From JBEEJL01 sp043744215 (GTDB lineage Bacteria > Pseudomonadota > Gammaproteobacteria > Burkholderiales > JBEEJL01), in the NCBI GenBank assembly GCA_043744215.1, contig JAYTVC010000002.1, positions 1-33,062 on the forward strand: a stretch of DNA of 33,062 nt. The letters run 5' to 3'. A model generated the notes under the pieces. It did no database searches, was not told the DNA's origin, and was given only the letters and a program-made list of their open reading frames with translations. The position numbers were made by a program, and so were the translations under genes. Shown piece by piece: positions 17,284-26,933 of this stretch (the first letter of the stretch is position 1; each line of letters begins with the position of its first letter).

Positions 17284-17640
17284 CTAGCGTGCTTTTTTTC
17301 TCATTTCATAAAATTCTTCCACCAACACTTCGGCTCTCCGATGCGCTTCAGCATAAATATCCTGATGATGAAAAAACGTATCGCGCACTTGTTTGATGAG
17401 CGACGAGTTCGCGTGCAGCAGTTCGTGAATCAGCGTGTCGAGTAAATCGCGCGCGCCGTGATCGTCGAGTTCGTGCAGGTAGCGCTCATTCAGATGCAGC
17501 GTGTCGGTGATGCGATTGTACTGGCCTAGGCGTCGCGAATGGGCGCGGAAGCGATTGGCTTTTAATCGTTTGGGAAATCGCGCGAGGTCAGTTTGCGTGC
17601 GCAGAATCAATTCGATGGCAATATCGATGTCACGTTGCAT
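17284..17640 (-). CDS. Small HELLH-motif protein, possible SprT/zincin-like
   Basis: A 118-residue soluble protein with the zinc-binding motif IHELLHANSS (His72, Glu73, His76), as in zincin metallopeptidases. A conserved-looking basic/aromatic stretch precedes it (LGQYNRITDTLHLNERYLHE), resembling the N-terminal part of SprT-like proteins. Candidate third ligands follow in FFHHQDIYAEAH. There is no signal peptide. The start codon lies seven bases from copy e of the AT-rich element and has no visible Shine-Dalgarno. Peptidase activity is inferred only from the motif. Confidence 0.6.
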   Translation of the reverse strand: MQRDIDIAIELILRTQTDLARFPKRLKANRFRAHSRRLGQYNRITDTLHLNERYLHELDDHGARDLLDTLIHELLHANSSLIKQVRDTFFHHQDIYAEAHRRAEVLVEEFYEMRKKAR

Positions 17641-17646
17641 TATTAC

Positions 17647-17675
17647 GTAACTAATTGATTATATTGAATAATTTA
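17647..17675 (+). repeat. AT-rich dispersed element, copy e (5' of the HELLH gene)
   Basis: GTAACTAATTGATTATATTG then AATAATTTA, with a perfect IHF-consensus match. It fills most of the 54 bases between the chpA stop and the HELLH start, so it also forms that gene's leader. Confidence 0.8.
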
Positions 17676-17694
17676 TGCCAGTTGCGATATGGAA

Positions 17695-20600
17695 TCAGTG
17701 CGTATGCGCTGCGCTGTGTTTGACGTAGCGTGCGATGAGGCGCAGCAATTCGTCTTCCTGATATGGCTTGCCCAGATATTCGTTCACGCCGATTTCGAGC
17801 GCGAAGTTGCGATGTTTTTCGGCGGTGCGCGAGGTGATCATGATGATGGGAATGCCTGCCAGTTTTTTGTCGGCGCGTATGTTGCGCGCGAGTTCAAAGC
17901 CATCCATGCGTGGCATTTCAATGTCGAGCAACATCACGTCGGGAATCACCTCCTGCAATTGCTGTAGCGCGTCGACGCCGTCTTTGGCTGTGAGCACTTC
18001 GTAATTCTCGCGCGCCAGGAGGCGGCTGGTAATTTTGCGCACCGTGAGCGAATCATCGACTACCATCACGCGCGGTTCATGCTTGGGCACTTCTATTTTC
18101 GGCGCTGCCTCCGGTTTGGCGTTGAGTGCAGCCTGACACCGCGCCAATTCCACAGGGTTGATGATGAGCACCACTTTGCCGTTACCCATCACGGTTGCGC
18201 CGGAAACGCCGGGCAGACGCGCCAATTGCGGGCCAATGTTTTTGACCACGATCTCGCGGTTGCCGACGATTTCATCCACCAGCACGGCCACCTGCAGCAC
18301 GCCGCTTTTCAAAAACAGCAACGGATATTTGATGGCGTCAGGCGAAGGCTTGGGTGCGGCACCGAGCAGGCCCGACAACATGTGCAGCGGATAAATGCGG
18401 CCCTGCCACTCGATTTGTGTTTTGGCAAACAAGTCGACTACATCGGCCTGTTTGATTTCCTGCACGTTCTCAACCATCACGGCGGGAATGGCAAACATGC
18501 GGCCACCAGCGTTGATCATGAGCGCCTGCGTCACGGCGAGCGTGAGCGGCAGCGTGATAGTGAAGGTGGTGCCGCGCCCCGACGCAGACGCCACTTCAAT
18601 GCGGCCACCTAGCGACATGATTTCGTTTTTCACTACTTCCATGCCGACACCACGGCCGGCCAGTTGCGTCACTTCGCTGGCGGTAGAAAACCCGGGCAGG
18701 AAAATCAGTTGCGTCAGTTCGGCATCGCTGGCGCGCTGGCCCGGCTTGAGCAGATGCATTTCGACGGCGCGCTCGTGGATACGCGCGAAATCCAATCCCG
18801 AGCCGTCGTCGGCCAAGGTTAGCAATATGTCGTTGCCCTGACTTTTTGCTTCGAGCACGATTTCGCCGATTTCGGATTTGCCCACCTTGACCCGCGCTTC
18901 GGGCGTTTCGAGGCCATGGGTCACGGCATTGCGCAGCAAATGTTCAAATGGCGCGATGATTTTTTCGATCACGCTGCGGTCGAGCTCCACGCGGGTGCCG
19001 CGCATTTCGAGGTTGGCTTTTTTGCCCAGCTCTTTGCCGGTCTGGCGCACGAGGCGGTAAAAACGGTCGGACAGATTGTTCAGCGGCACCGTGCGCACGC
19101 CCATCAACTCCTGCTGCAAATCGCGATTCAAGCGCGACTGGTGCGACAACGCCGCTTCGGTTTCATCGAGGCCGCGCAGCAAGGTTTGCTGCACCGTGGC
19201 CACGTCGTTCACGCTCTCGGCCATGATGCGCGTGAGTTCCTGCATGCGGGTAAAGCGGTCGAGTTCCAGCGGATCGAAATTCGATACGCCCTGCAAATTT
19301 GTGCTCGATTGCATTTGCGTTTCGGCCTGGATTTCCAGTTCGCGCAATTGGGTGCGCAGGCGCGAAACGTTCTCGGTCAATTCCGACAACGATTGCTTGA
19401 AGCCCACCAACTCGCTTTCGATACGCGAGCGCGCGATGGCGAGTTCACCCGCGTCGTTCACCAACCTATCCACCACTTCGGCGCGCACGCGCAACATGGC
19501 CTGGCCAGCAGCAGCAGGATCGGCCGCCACACCGACTACCGGCACGGAGAACGGCGCAGCTTCGTGCGCAGCCTCGGCCTGGGCGGCGGCGATTTCTTCG
19601 GCGCTTTCTTCGTAGGCTTCGCCTTTTTGCAGGCGTTCGATGGAGCTGCTGAAGCGATCGAGGCCGGCCTGTAGCGCGTCGAACTTCACCTCGTCCGGTA
19701 CGGCAAGACTTTCCATGTCGACGGTTTGCGATTCGAGTGTGTGCGCCAGCTCGCCAAGACGCATGGCACCGGTCATACGCGCACCGCCCTTCAGTGTGTG
19801 CATGTGGCGGCGCAGTGTGCCGGCGGCGGATTTGTCTGCGGAATTCGCGCGCCACGCGCGGAACGATTCATTGACTTGCGGCATGAGCTCTGCCGCTTCT
19901 TCCAAAAATATGGGAATCAATTCTTGATCAATATCATCGGTAATCTGGCGGCGCTCGCTGGCGACATTGCCTTTGGGGCGTGCAAGTTGCGTCGCGCTGA
20001 TTGATGCTGTCGGCATGGATTGGGTTTTGTTTAACCCGAAATCCGGTATCGGCGCAGTCAGTTCATTTATGTTAGATTTTTCTTTATAATCAATGGGTTG
20101 CGTTTTTGCCAAGGCGGCTGCGCCGGCAACCAGCCCTGTGGCCATAATGGCAGCGCCTGGTGCAAGCGGTTTTTTCGTTTGTGATGATTCGGGCCGCGCC
20201 ATCGTCGGCGATGGCGGCAGATCGGGAACGTCAGGAATCGGCGTCGACAGCGGTGTATGCACCGGCGTTTGCCAGCGCTGCACGGCCGATTCGCCGGCGT
20301 TGCGTTGGTTGCGTATCGCTTCGAGTTGCGCGCCGAGGCGTGCAATGATTTGCGGCGCGGCTTCGGGCAAACGGCGGCTGTTCACGTCGTCTACCATGGC
20401 GGACAAACGATCGACGGTGAGATCAAATAACTGTAATTGGTTGGTGTTATATTTTGTCGGATGCTCAAGGCCGTCATGCAGATTGCTTTCAAGCGCTGCG
20501 CCCAAATCGGCAATGGTGGCAAAACCGGTGGTGAGCGATATGCCCGATAACGTGTGCGCCGCGCGCATAAAATCGTGATTGATGCCAGCGGCCGGGGAGA

Positions 20601-23178
20601 CGCGCAATTTCACCAGCTCATCGCGCAGCGTGCGCAAATGCTCGCCCGCTTCCCGCAGGTATATGGCAAAAAAACTGGGCGCCAGATACAGCTCGCCGAT
20701 TTGCACCATGTTTTCGGGCAAGGGCGTTTTGATCGACGCAGCGGGCTCGATGCCGGCATTGAGCTGTTCGGCCAATTGCACCAGCGCATGGCTGTCAACA
20801 TCGGCGGTGCCAGTCTTGCTGAGGCTATGCACCCACGCGGTAAAAGTCTGGTGCGAATCGCCAATGAGGCGCAGCAGGCCGGGCGTGGCAGGTTTTTCTT
20901 CCTGCAACCATTTGTTCATCACTTGCTCGACTTGCCATGCGACTTCGCCCAGATCGGTCAGGCCCACCATGCGGCCGCTACCTTTGAGGGTGTGATAGGC
21001 GCGGCGGATGGTGGTGAGCGCATCTACATTATGGTTGGCCGCCCGCACAATTTTGTGTTGCTGGTCGATGGTGCCGAGCACTTCGGTGGCTTCTTCGAGG
21101 AATATGCCCAGCAATTCAGCATCAATCTCCGACTTGGGCGCATTGACCATGCGCGACGTTTGCGCCGATGGAGTTTGCGGCTGCACAGCGTTGCCACCCA
21201 GCGCGCCAATAGACTGCGCCAAGGTCACGCTGTCGGTTGTTGCCTTATCGAGTTCGGTCAAGGCGGCAGCAGCGTGCTGTTTAAGGCTACTATCTGCCAC
21301 CAGCGCGGCATCTTGCTGCAACGCTGCTACTGCGTTGCGTAATTGCTGTTTAGCGGCAAAGTCGGCAGGCTCACGCTGCCATTGGGCAAACAGTCCGTTA
21401 ATTTTTTGCCGTTGTTTCTCAACGCTGTCTTCAATGCGCGCAACAGGTGCCTCTGGGACGGGTGCCAGTTGTTGCCTGCCCGACGCGAGACGCTCAAGTA
21501 CCGGCGCGAGAATCTGCTCGCGGTTTGCCTGGCCCTGTTGTAACGCGGTGACATACAAACTCAGCGCGCTCATGGCATCGGCAACCGTTTCCGTGTCTTC
21601 ATGCGATGCGGGCGCGTCAATTTTTGCCATGGTGTCAATGCGTGTACGCATGGCCTTGATGACATTTACCGCGTCACCCAATTCGAGCATGGAGAGTGCG
21701 CCTTGCACCTGGCTGATAAACGGCGGCAGGCTGGCCAGCGCGGGGCGCTTGGCCGGGTTGCGGAAATAAGCATCGAGCACTTGCTCGATGTGATGCAAAT
21801 TATTGTGGATTTCCTGCCCGACTTGCGAGAGGACGAGTTTCTCTTGCGCCCTGCGCGAAATATCGTCCAGCACATCGCTTGCTCCCGCTTCTGTTGCAGG
21901 AGCCGGCTTGCCGGCCAATGCTGCATCAAGACGCGCTACCATGCGCTGGGTCTGGCTATCGAATTCGGCACCCAGCTTGGCGTGGTTATCGACGGCCCTT
22001 TCAATCAACAGCAATGTGGTGGCCATTTCCAAGGCAATGGCCTCACCCGGTGCCTGCGTGCGCGATTGCAGATTTACGGCGGCACCATTTACCATCCGCG
22101 CCAATGTTATCAACGACCCGTTAGGCTGCTTATCGGCCCATTCGCGCAGCCGCGCGGATTGTTCGGAGAAAGTAATCAACGATGACTGATTGCCCGACGT
22201 ATATTTAATCCACGATTCTTTTTGGTTCGCCAACAATTCGCGCATGTCGCGCAACAAAGCTGATAGCTCCAGCTTGGGCGGCGTGTACGCTACAGGCGTG
22301 CCTTCTGGCGGTAATAATTCTTTCAGGCGATAGGCCTGTTGCAAATCTTTTACACGGGCACTGACCGGTTTGGCGCGCGCAACGACATACAACACATCGC
22401 GCATGAGGCGCTCTGCCACCTGGTCGGAACCATCAACCAGTCGCTTGAGTTGCATGTTGATGCGCGAACATGCGAGTTTTGCTGCCGGAGAATTATCGCC
22501 AGTGGCAATCACATCGAGAAAACCGCCGGCAAGCCACCAGAAAGCACGGCTCGGTGATTTGGCCTGGCTCACTTCGATTTTATTCACCGCGTCGATCATG
22601 GGCCTTACCGCTGCTTCGTTCGGCTGGCGCAACCAAGTGAGTAAACCCAGTTCAAATTGCGACCGGCAATCCTGCACTAACTCTGCGTGCTCGGTTTTAG
22701 TCAGCGGCGGGCCCGGCATCATTGGCTGCGGCTTGACCGACAAGTCGGGGTAGAACAGGTCGCTTTCGCTCGCCTGCGCCACACCGCGCACCAGGCATAA
22801 CTCCCGATATACGGGGAACAATTTCAACGGCACGCTCGGCTCTCCGGCGTGCAGATTTTCCAGATAATCGCCCAGTGCCACCAGCGCGTTTTTACATAAC
22901 TCGACTGTTGCGGCCGATCCTTTTATTTCGCGTCTGGAGAGCCCGCCGGCAATGGCTTCAACCTGCTCTGAAACACGGGCGACAGGATCAAGCCCGATCA
23001 TCTGCAATGCACCCGACACCTGATGCAAATTCGCGCAGGCAGGCTGCAAAGATGCGCTCTCAAGCGGATCCTGCAAAAAGCGATCAAAGCTCAGCGCGGC
23101 GTTAGACAGCGCTACGCCAATTTCAGACTTCACCCAACCGAGAAGTCCAATATCAAATTCCTGTTGCAATGCGCTCAT
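17695..23178 (-). CDS. chpA: ChpA-type hybrid histidine kinase of the type IV pilus chemosensory system
   Basis: An 1827-residue CheA-like kinase. Three canonical Hpt sites are visible: YHTLKGSGRMVG (about residue 731), AHTLSGISLTTG (about 874, Lys replaced by Ser) and MHTLKGGARMTG (about 1128). The first 650 residues are helical and look like further, degenerate Hpt-like modules. The CheA core follows: EHLLRNAVTHGLE (about 1416), DDGSGLD and GRGVGMEVVKNEI, then a CheW-like domain and a C-terminal receiver (VMVVDDSLTVRK from about 1703, phosphorylatable Asp in MLLDIEMPRMDG, Lys in LGKPYQ). P. aeruginosa ChpA is longer, about 2470 residues. It is the last gene of pilG-pilH-pilI-pilJ-chpA; pilK, chpB and chpC do not follow. 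Confidence 0.95.
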   Translation of the reverse strand: MSALQQEFDIGLLGWVKSEIGVALSNAALSFDRFLQDPLESASLQPACANLHQVSGALQMIGLDPVARVSEQVEAIAGGLSRREIKGSAATVELCKNALVALGDYLENLHAGEPSVPLKLFPVYRELCLVRGVAQASESDLFYPDLSVKPQPMMPGPPLTKTEHAELVQDCRSQFELGLLTWLRQPNEAAVRPMIDAVNKIEVSQAKSPSRAFWWLAGGFLDVIATGDNSPAAKLACSRINMQLKRLVDGSDQVAERLMRDVLYVVARAKPVSARVKDLQQAYRLKELLPPEGTPVAYTPPKLELSALLRDMRELLANQKESWIKYTSGNQSSLITFSEQSARLREWADKQPNGSLITLARMVNGAAVNLQSRTQAPGEAIALEMATTLLLIERAVDNHAKLGAEFDSQTQRMVARLDAALAGKPAPATEAGASDVLDDISRRAQEKLVLSQVGQEIHNNLHHIEQVLDAYFRNPAKRPALASLPPFISQVQGALSMLELGDAVNVIKAMRTRIDTMAKIDAPASHEDTETVADAMSALSLYVTALQQGQANREQILAPVLERLASGRQQLAPVPEAPVARIEDSVEKQRQKINGLFAQWQREPADFAAKQQLRNAVAALQQDAALVADSSLKQHAAAALTELDKATTDSVTLAQSIGALGGNAVQPQTPSAQTSRMVNAPKSEIDAELLGIFLEEATEVLGTIDQQHKIVRAANHNVDALTTIRRAYHTLKGSGRMVGLTDLGEVAWQVEQVMNKWLQEEKPATPGLLRLIGDSHQTFTAWVHSLSKTGTADVDSHALVQLAEQLNAGIEPAASIKTPLPENMVQIGELYLAPSFFAIYLREAGEHLRTLRDELVKLRVSPAAGINHDFMRAAHTLSGISLTTGFATIADLGAALESNLHDGLEHPTKYNTNQLQLFDLTVDRLSAMVDDVNSRRLPEAAPQIIARLGAQLEAIRNQRNAGESAVQRWQTPVHTPLSTPIPDVPDLPPSPTMARPESSQTKKPLAPGAAIMATGLVAGAAALAKTQPIDYKEKSNINELTAPIPDFGLNKTQSMPTASISATQLARPKGNVASERRQITDDIDQELIPIFLEEAAELMPQVNESFRAWRANSADKSAAGTLRRHMHTLKGGARMTGAMRLGELAHTLESQTVDMESLAVPDEVKFDALQAGLDRFSSSIERLQKGEAYEESAEEIAAAQAEAAHEAAPFSVPVVGVAADPAAAGQAMLRVRAEVVDRLVNDAGELAIARSRIESELVGFKQSLSELTENVSRLRTQLRELEIQAETQMQSSTNLQGVSNFDPLELDRFTRMQELTRIMAESVNDVATVQQTLLRGLDETEAALSHQSRLNRDLQQELMGVRTVPLNNLSDRFYRLVRQTGKELGKKANLEMRGTRVELDRSVIEKIIAPFEHLLRNAVTHGLETPEARVKVGKSEIGEIVLEAKSQGNDILLTLADDGSGLDFARIHERAVEMHLLKPGQRASDAELTQLIFLPGFSTASEVTQLAGRGVGMEVVKNEIMSLGGRIEVASASGRGTTFTITLPLTLAVTQALMINAGGRMFAIPAVMVENVQEIKQADVVDLFAKTQIEWQGRIYPLHMLSGLLGAAPKPSPDAIKYPLLFLKSGVLQVAVLVDEIVGNREIVVKNIGPQLARLPGVSGATVMGNGKVVLIINPVELARCQAALNAKPEAAPKIEVPKHEPRVMVVDDSLTVRKITSRLLARENYEVLTAKDGVDALQQLQEVIPDVMLLDIEMPRMDGFELARNIRADKKLAGIPIIMITSRTAEKHRNFALEIGVNEYLGKPYQEDELLRLIARYVKHSAAHTH
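20073..20100 (-). repeat. Possible intragenic relative of the AT-rich element, inside the chpA linker
   Basis: On the minus strand CAACCCATTGATTATAAAGA then AAAATC resembles copies b and g. AATCAATGGGTTG (20088-20100) is a perfect IHF-consensus match. It encodes QPIDYKEKSN in a low-complexity linker between the second and third Hpt sites. Chance similarity is possible. Confidence 0.3.
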
Positions 23179-23197
23179 AATAATGTCGGCTGTAAGC

Positions 23198-25312
23198 TCA
23201 AAGCTTGAAGCCGGATACGGATCCTTTCAGTTCGCCGGCGAGGTCCGACAGATTGATAACCGAGTCAGCCGTTTCTTTGGTTCCCTCAGTGGTTTGCTTG
23301 GTAATAGTGAGAATATCGCGCATGTTTTTCGACACTTTGTCGGTAGCTGTCGCCTGCTCTTGCGTCGCCTTGGAAATCGATTGGATCAACGCAGCCAATT
23401 GTTTGGATACCTGCCCGATTTCGGACAACGCCTGACCCGCCGCATCGGAAAGCTTCGCGCCTTCAACCACGCCTTGCGTGCTTTTTTCCATAGCTACGAC
23501 AGCATCATGGGTATCTGTCTGAATGGTTTTCACAATAGCGCTAATTTGCTTGGTCGCTTCACCGGAGCGTTCCGCCAGGCGCTGCACCTCTTCTGCCACG
23601 ACAGAAAAACCGCGACCTGCTTCACCAGCCGATGCGGCTTGAATGGCGGCATTCAATGCCAGCACGTTGGTTTGCTCGGTGATGCCGGCGATCAATTCGA
23701 CGATCTCGCCAATCTCCTGCGAAGACTCTCCAAGACGCTTAATACGTTTTGAAGTCTCTTGGATTTGTTCACGGATTTCTGTCATGCCTTTGATGGAATT
23801 TTGCACGGCGCCGGCACCCTTTTCCGCCGCCTCGAGGGAGCGTTGGGCGACCTTCGCTGATTCATTGGCGTTAACCGACACTTGGTTAATCGATTGCGAC
23901 ACACGCAACACTTGCGCCGTAGTTTCTTCAATCTCCCGCGATTGGCGGTCAGTCGCATCGAGCAAACGCTCAGATACAATTTGTGCGCTCTGGGTGCGCT
24001 CGGATACGCGCAATGCCGCGCCATTCACACCCTTCACCAGGTTACGCAATTCTTCGATGGTGTAATTCATAGAGTCGGCGATGGCACCAGTGATGTCTTC
24101 TGTTACCTGCGCGCGGACAGTTAAGTCGCCGTCGGCAAGATTGCCCATCTCGTTCAGCAGTTGCAAAATCGCCGCCTGGTTCCTGCGGTTTTCTTCTTCC
24201 ACTTTTTTCGCCTGGGTTTCCCGCGCTTTCGCCGAGCGGATGGCCCCGCGCGCCAATAAACCCAAGCCTAATAAGCCGAGTAAAGATACCAGTGAAGCCA
24301 ATGCCAGCGTTGTATAAAGCCTGGCTTTGATTTTTTCCTGGCGCTGGGCCAGGATGCCGTCCAATTGCACCAGCGTTTTTTCTCCCAAAGCAAATAACGC
24401 CAGGGCGCCTTTATTGATCTGCCCTCTGATTTCATCCGGCGCCGCCTCGATTTTAGGCGCTTCAAACAAGCGTTCTTTCAATATTCCCGGCACTTTTTTC
24501 GATTCGATTATTGCTGCGTTGACGTCAGCATTCAAGTTCGTGGCCAGCGCTTCATTGGCGTTCAGCGCTCGCCTGTAGCCTTCGGATAAATTGGCCGTTA
24601 ATATAGGAAACAACCGGGTTAAGTCTACATACAAGGCCCGGTCTTCCGCTGTGATGGTTTTCTTTATGGCCACTTCTCCGGCAAGCCGCCGCGCCAAGCC
24701 CGTTTGATGCAACACCGACGGAAGACGGTTTACAAAACTATCTTGCAGATAATAGCTGTCGAGAGCGGTATCCAGGGTGAGCTCTGAATTGTCGGCTACC
24801 GTCACCGTCAGCGATTGAATCTCGTCCAGCAATTTGTTGTGGGCCGCAAAATTTGCAGGCTCATCCATGCTGCCGATATCTGCTTTGAGCGTCTCCCATT
24901 CTTTTTCAATATTGACCAAAGCTGCTTTTACGTCGATTGAATCAGCTGATTCTTCAGTTAATTTTATTTTTTCAAACGCGCCGTTAACTTGCGCGCGGAC
25001 CGACTCGCGTCTGGAGGTGGTCAGCGGATCATTATTGAGCAAAGGGTTGGTCACGCCACGGTGGGTCGTCAGCTCGCGCCACAAGTTACGCACCGGGCCC
25101 AAATAGCTTACGCCCCGTCGTTCTTTTTCCAGCGAGTGCAATTCCGTATTGCTCTGCTGGCTGGCGTTATATATCAACATAGCGACAGGCAATAAAAATA
25201 GCAGGGCGATCAGGACAAAAGCCCGACCAATGCCTATTTTTGAAAACAATCCCTTGCCGCTTGAAGCGGCCACACCTGCCGCCGGGGATTTTTTAGATAA
25301 TTTAAAAGCCAT
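23198..25312 (-). CDS. pilJ: PilJ, methyl-accepting receptor of the pilus chemosensory system
   Basis: A 704-residue transducer. The first membrane helix lies at about residues 30-50 (IGRAFVLIALLFLLPVAMLI) and the second at about 342-363 (LASLVSLLGLLGLGLLARGA), framing a periplasmic domain of about 290 residues. A HAMP-like region follows, then the cytoplasmic coiled coil with the highly conserved hairpin tip GITEQTNVLALNAAIQAASA. It would sense pilus or surface cues and control ChpA through the CheW-type adaptor PilI. The length matches P. aeruginosa PilJ (about 682). It ends 19 bases before the chpA start. Confidence 0.95.
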   Translation of the reverse strand: MAFKLSKKSPAAGVAASSGKGLFSKIGIGRAFVLIALLFLLPVAMLIYNASQQSNTELHSLEKERRGVSYLGPVRNLWRELTTHRGVTNPLLNNDPLTTSRRESVRAQVNGAFEKIKLTEESADSIDVKAALVNIEKEWETLKADIGSMDEPANFAAHNKLLDEIQSLTVTVADNSELTLDTALDSYYLQDSFVNRLPSVLHQTGLARRLAGEVAIKKTITAEDRALYVDLTRLFPILTANLSEGYRRALNANEALATNLNADVNAAIIESKKVPGILKERLFEAPKIEAAPDEIRGQINKGALALFALGEKTLVQLDGILAQRQEKIKARLYTTLALASLVSLLGLLGLGLLARGAIRSAKARETQAKKVEEENRRNQAAILQLLNEMGNLADGDLTVRAQVTEDITGAIADSMNYTIEELRNLVKGVNGAALRVSERTQSAQIVSERLLDATDRQSREIEETTAQVLRVSQSINQVSVNANESAKVAQRSLEAAEKGAGAVQNSIKGMTEIREQIQETSKRIKRLGESSQEIGEIVELIAGITEQTNVLALNAAIQAASAGEAGRGFSVVAEEVQRLAERSGEATKQISAIVKTIQTDTHDAVVAMEKSTQGVVEGAKLSDAAGQALSEIGQVSKQLAALIQSISKATQEQATATDKVSKNMRDILTITKQTTEGTKETADSVINLSDLAGELKGSVSGFKL

Positions 25313-25420
25313 CTTGGTATGCAGTCTCTTAATATTTTCTATAACGCGATATTTTTAGCAACGCAACTCAGACGCCGCCGCCATTCATTTTCAAAGCGTG
25401 CAACGGTGCGGACAAAACAT

Positions 25421-25951
25421 TCAGGCTGCTACATTCAAAAATTTCTGGTGGTGTACCAGCACATCAAGATTCAAAACGTGCCAGGGAATTTGCTCGGCAT
25501 CACGCATCACCGCGCCAACCCATGGCACGCTGCCTGCGGGCGGCGTTTCTGCTTTGTATGCGACGGGATTACGCAGGCCCATCATGCGAGTTACCATTAA
25601 CGCCGCGCCTTGTACCGCAGAATTCGGCAGCAATAACAAGCGGTTTTCTGCGGCAGGCTTAGGAGAGACGCGGCCATTGAGCGTGCAGAAGTCCACCACG
25701 CTGTAGAGGTTACCGCGTACATTGCATACGCCGAGAAAGTATTTTTGCGCCAGAGGAACAGGTTCCAGATCGGCCAGGGGAAAAACCTCGGCGACTTGTT
25801 GCAAATCCACGAGCCAGTTTTGATCCCCCGCTACAAATCCCAGCAGCGACGCCGCAGAAGTAGTTTGATTGGCAGCGTCTTTCAGCCGTGCGGCCACCGC
25901 AGCCTGGTATTCGCGCAGGCTGGGCTTATTCGCATCGGGTTTTTCTGCCAT
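25421..25951 (-). CDS. pilI: PilI, CheW-like adaptor
   Basis: A 176-residue CheW-domain protein linking PilJ to ChpA. The CheW core is seen in WLVDLQQVAEVFPL, the loop YFLGVCNVRGNLYSVVDFC and the C-terminal APWHVL-type strand (EQIPWHVLNLDVLV). About 35 residues precede the core. ATG 25951 lies four bases after the pilH stop, so translation is probably coupled. The 108 bases between pilI and pilJ contain no gene. Confidence 0.93.
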   Translation of the reverse strand: MAEKPDANKPSLREYQAAVAARLKDAANQTTSAASLLGFVAGDQNWLVDLQQVAEVFPLADLEPVPLAQKYFLGVCNVRGNLYSVVDFCTLNGRVSPKPAAENRLLLLPNSAVQGAALMVTRMMGLRNPVAYKAETPPAGSVPWVGAVMRDAEQIPWHVLNLDVLVHHQKFLNVAA

Positions 25952-25955
25952 GGGT

Positions 25956-26324
25956 TCAGCCGCCGATGGCGCTGATTTTTCCCAGCAGTTCAGCTTCTTT
26001 AATGGGTTTCACCATGTACTCGACCGCGCCCTGGCGCATGCCCCAGACTTTATCCGTCTCCTGTCCTTTGGTGGTGCAGATGATAATGGGAATATGTTTG
26101 GTCGCGTCGTCACGGGTGATGGTGCGCGTGGCCTGGAATCCGTTTAAGCCGGGCATGATCACATCCATGATGATGAGGTCCGGCTTGTCGGTTTTCGATT
26201 TTTCCACGCCCTCTTCGCCGCTTTTGGCGAGGGTCACGCTGAAGCCTTTTTTGACCAGAATGTCATGCATGTAGGTACGCTCGGTTTCAGAGTCGTCCAC
26301 CACTAATATCTTTTTGATTGCCAC
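25956..26324 (-). CDS. pilH: PilH, single-domain response regulator
   Basis: A 122-residue CheY-like receiver. The acidic pocket is in LVVDDSE, the phosphorylatable Asp in LIIMDVIMPGLNGFQATR, and the Lys in YMVKPI. The TTKGQETDKVWGMRQGA stretch is a PilH hallmark. GTG 26324 is chosen because GGGAGA precedes it by eight bases and the product then begins VAIKKILVVDD, matching the family. A frame extending eight codons upstream would overlap pilG. In P. aeruginosa PilH tunes the output of the Chp system, opposing or draining PilG signalling. Confidence 0.93.
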   Translation of the reverse strand: MAIKKILVVDDSETERTYMHDILVKKGFSVTLAKSGEEGVEKSKTDKPDLIIMDVIMPGLNGFQATRTITRDDATKHIPIIICTTKGQETDKVWGMRQGAVEYMVKPIKEAELLGKISAIGG

Positions 26325-26337
26325 TTTCAAATCTCCC

Positions 26338-26808
26338 TTAAGCAACATGCTGCTGCACGACGTGATCTTGCACGGCGCGCAATAGACTTTCTTTGGTAAA
26401 TGGTTTGGTCAGGTATTCATCCGAGCCGACCATGCGGCCGCGGGCGCGGTCGAACACACTATCTTTTGACGACAGCATGATCACTGGCGTTGTGCGGTAC
26501 TTGCTGTGTTTTTTGATCAGCGCGCAGGTTTGGTAACCGTCAAGGCGCGGCATCATGATGTCGACAAAAATCAGGTCCGGCTGATGGTCGGTGATTTTGG
26601 CCAGCGCATCGAAACCATCTTCGGCCAGCACTACCTGGCAGCCGGCCTGCAACAGAAATATTTCCGCGCTACGGCGGATCGTGTTGCTGTCGTCGATGAC
26701 CATGACGCGCATGCCGGTGAGTGGTTTTGGTTCGGTCACGAAGCCTCCAAAAATGAGCCGCTGTGAGCTGGTTTCAGGGTCGGGAAGTTGCTGGATCGAC
26801 TGATTCAT
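26338..26808 (-). CDS. pilG: PilG, single-domain response regulator
   Basis: A 156-residue CheY-like protein, first gene of the Chp operon. The receiver begins VMVIDDSNTIRRSAEIFL, has its phosphorylatable Asp in IFVDIMMPRLDGYQTCALIK and its Lys in YLTKPFTKESL. The block PVIMLSSKDSVFD is typical of PilG. The N-terminal extension of about 32 residues is longer than in P. aeruginosa, whose PilG has 135 residues. GGTGA six bases before ATG 26808 supports the start. PilG promotes pilus extension and raises cAMP in Pseudomonas; the role here is inferred from that. Confidence 0.95.
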   Translation of the reverse strand: MNQSIQQLPDPETSSQRLIFGGFVTEPKPLTGMRVMVIDDSNTIRRSAEIFLLQAGCQVVLAEDGFDALAKITDHQPDLIFVDIMMPRLDGYQTCALIKKHSKYRTTPVIMLSSKDSVFDRARGRMVGSDEYLTKPFTKESLLRAVQDHVVQQHVA

Positions 26809-26933
26809 TCGAGGTCACCTTTTTGCATCTGTTAACATGCCGGTAAATGCCGTTTGGCGCAACCAAATCCGTATGAATCCATGGAAGGTTAGCCTGAGGA
26901 TTGCCCAATAACAAGGCAATACGTCACAACAGC

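Noticed and set aside
20554..21769. Overlapping plus-strand ORFs of about 250-260 codons opposite chpA
   Set aside because: They are shadows of chpA; two overlapping frames are open at once, a sign of base composition rather than coding.
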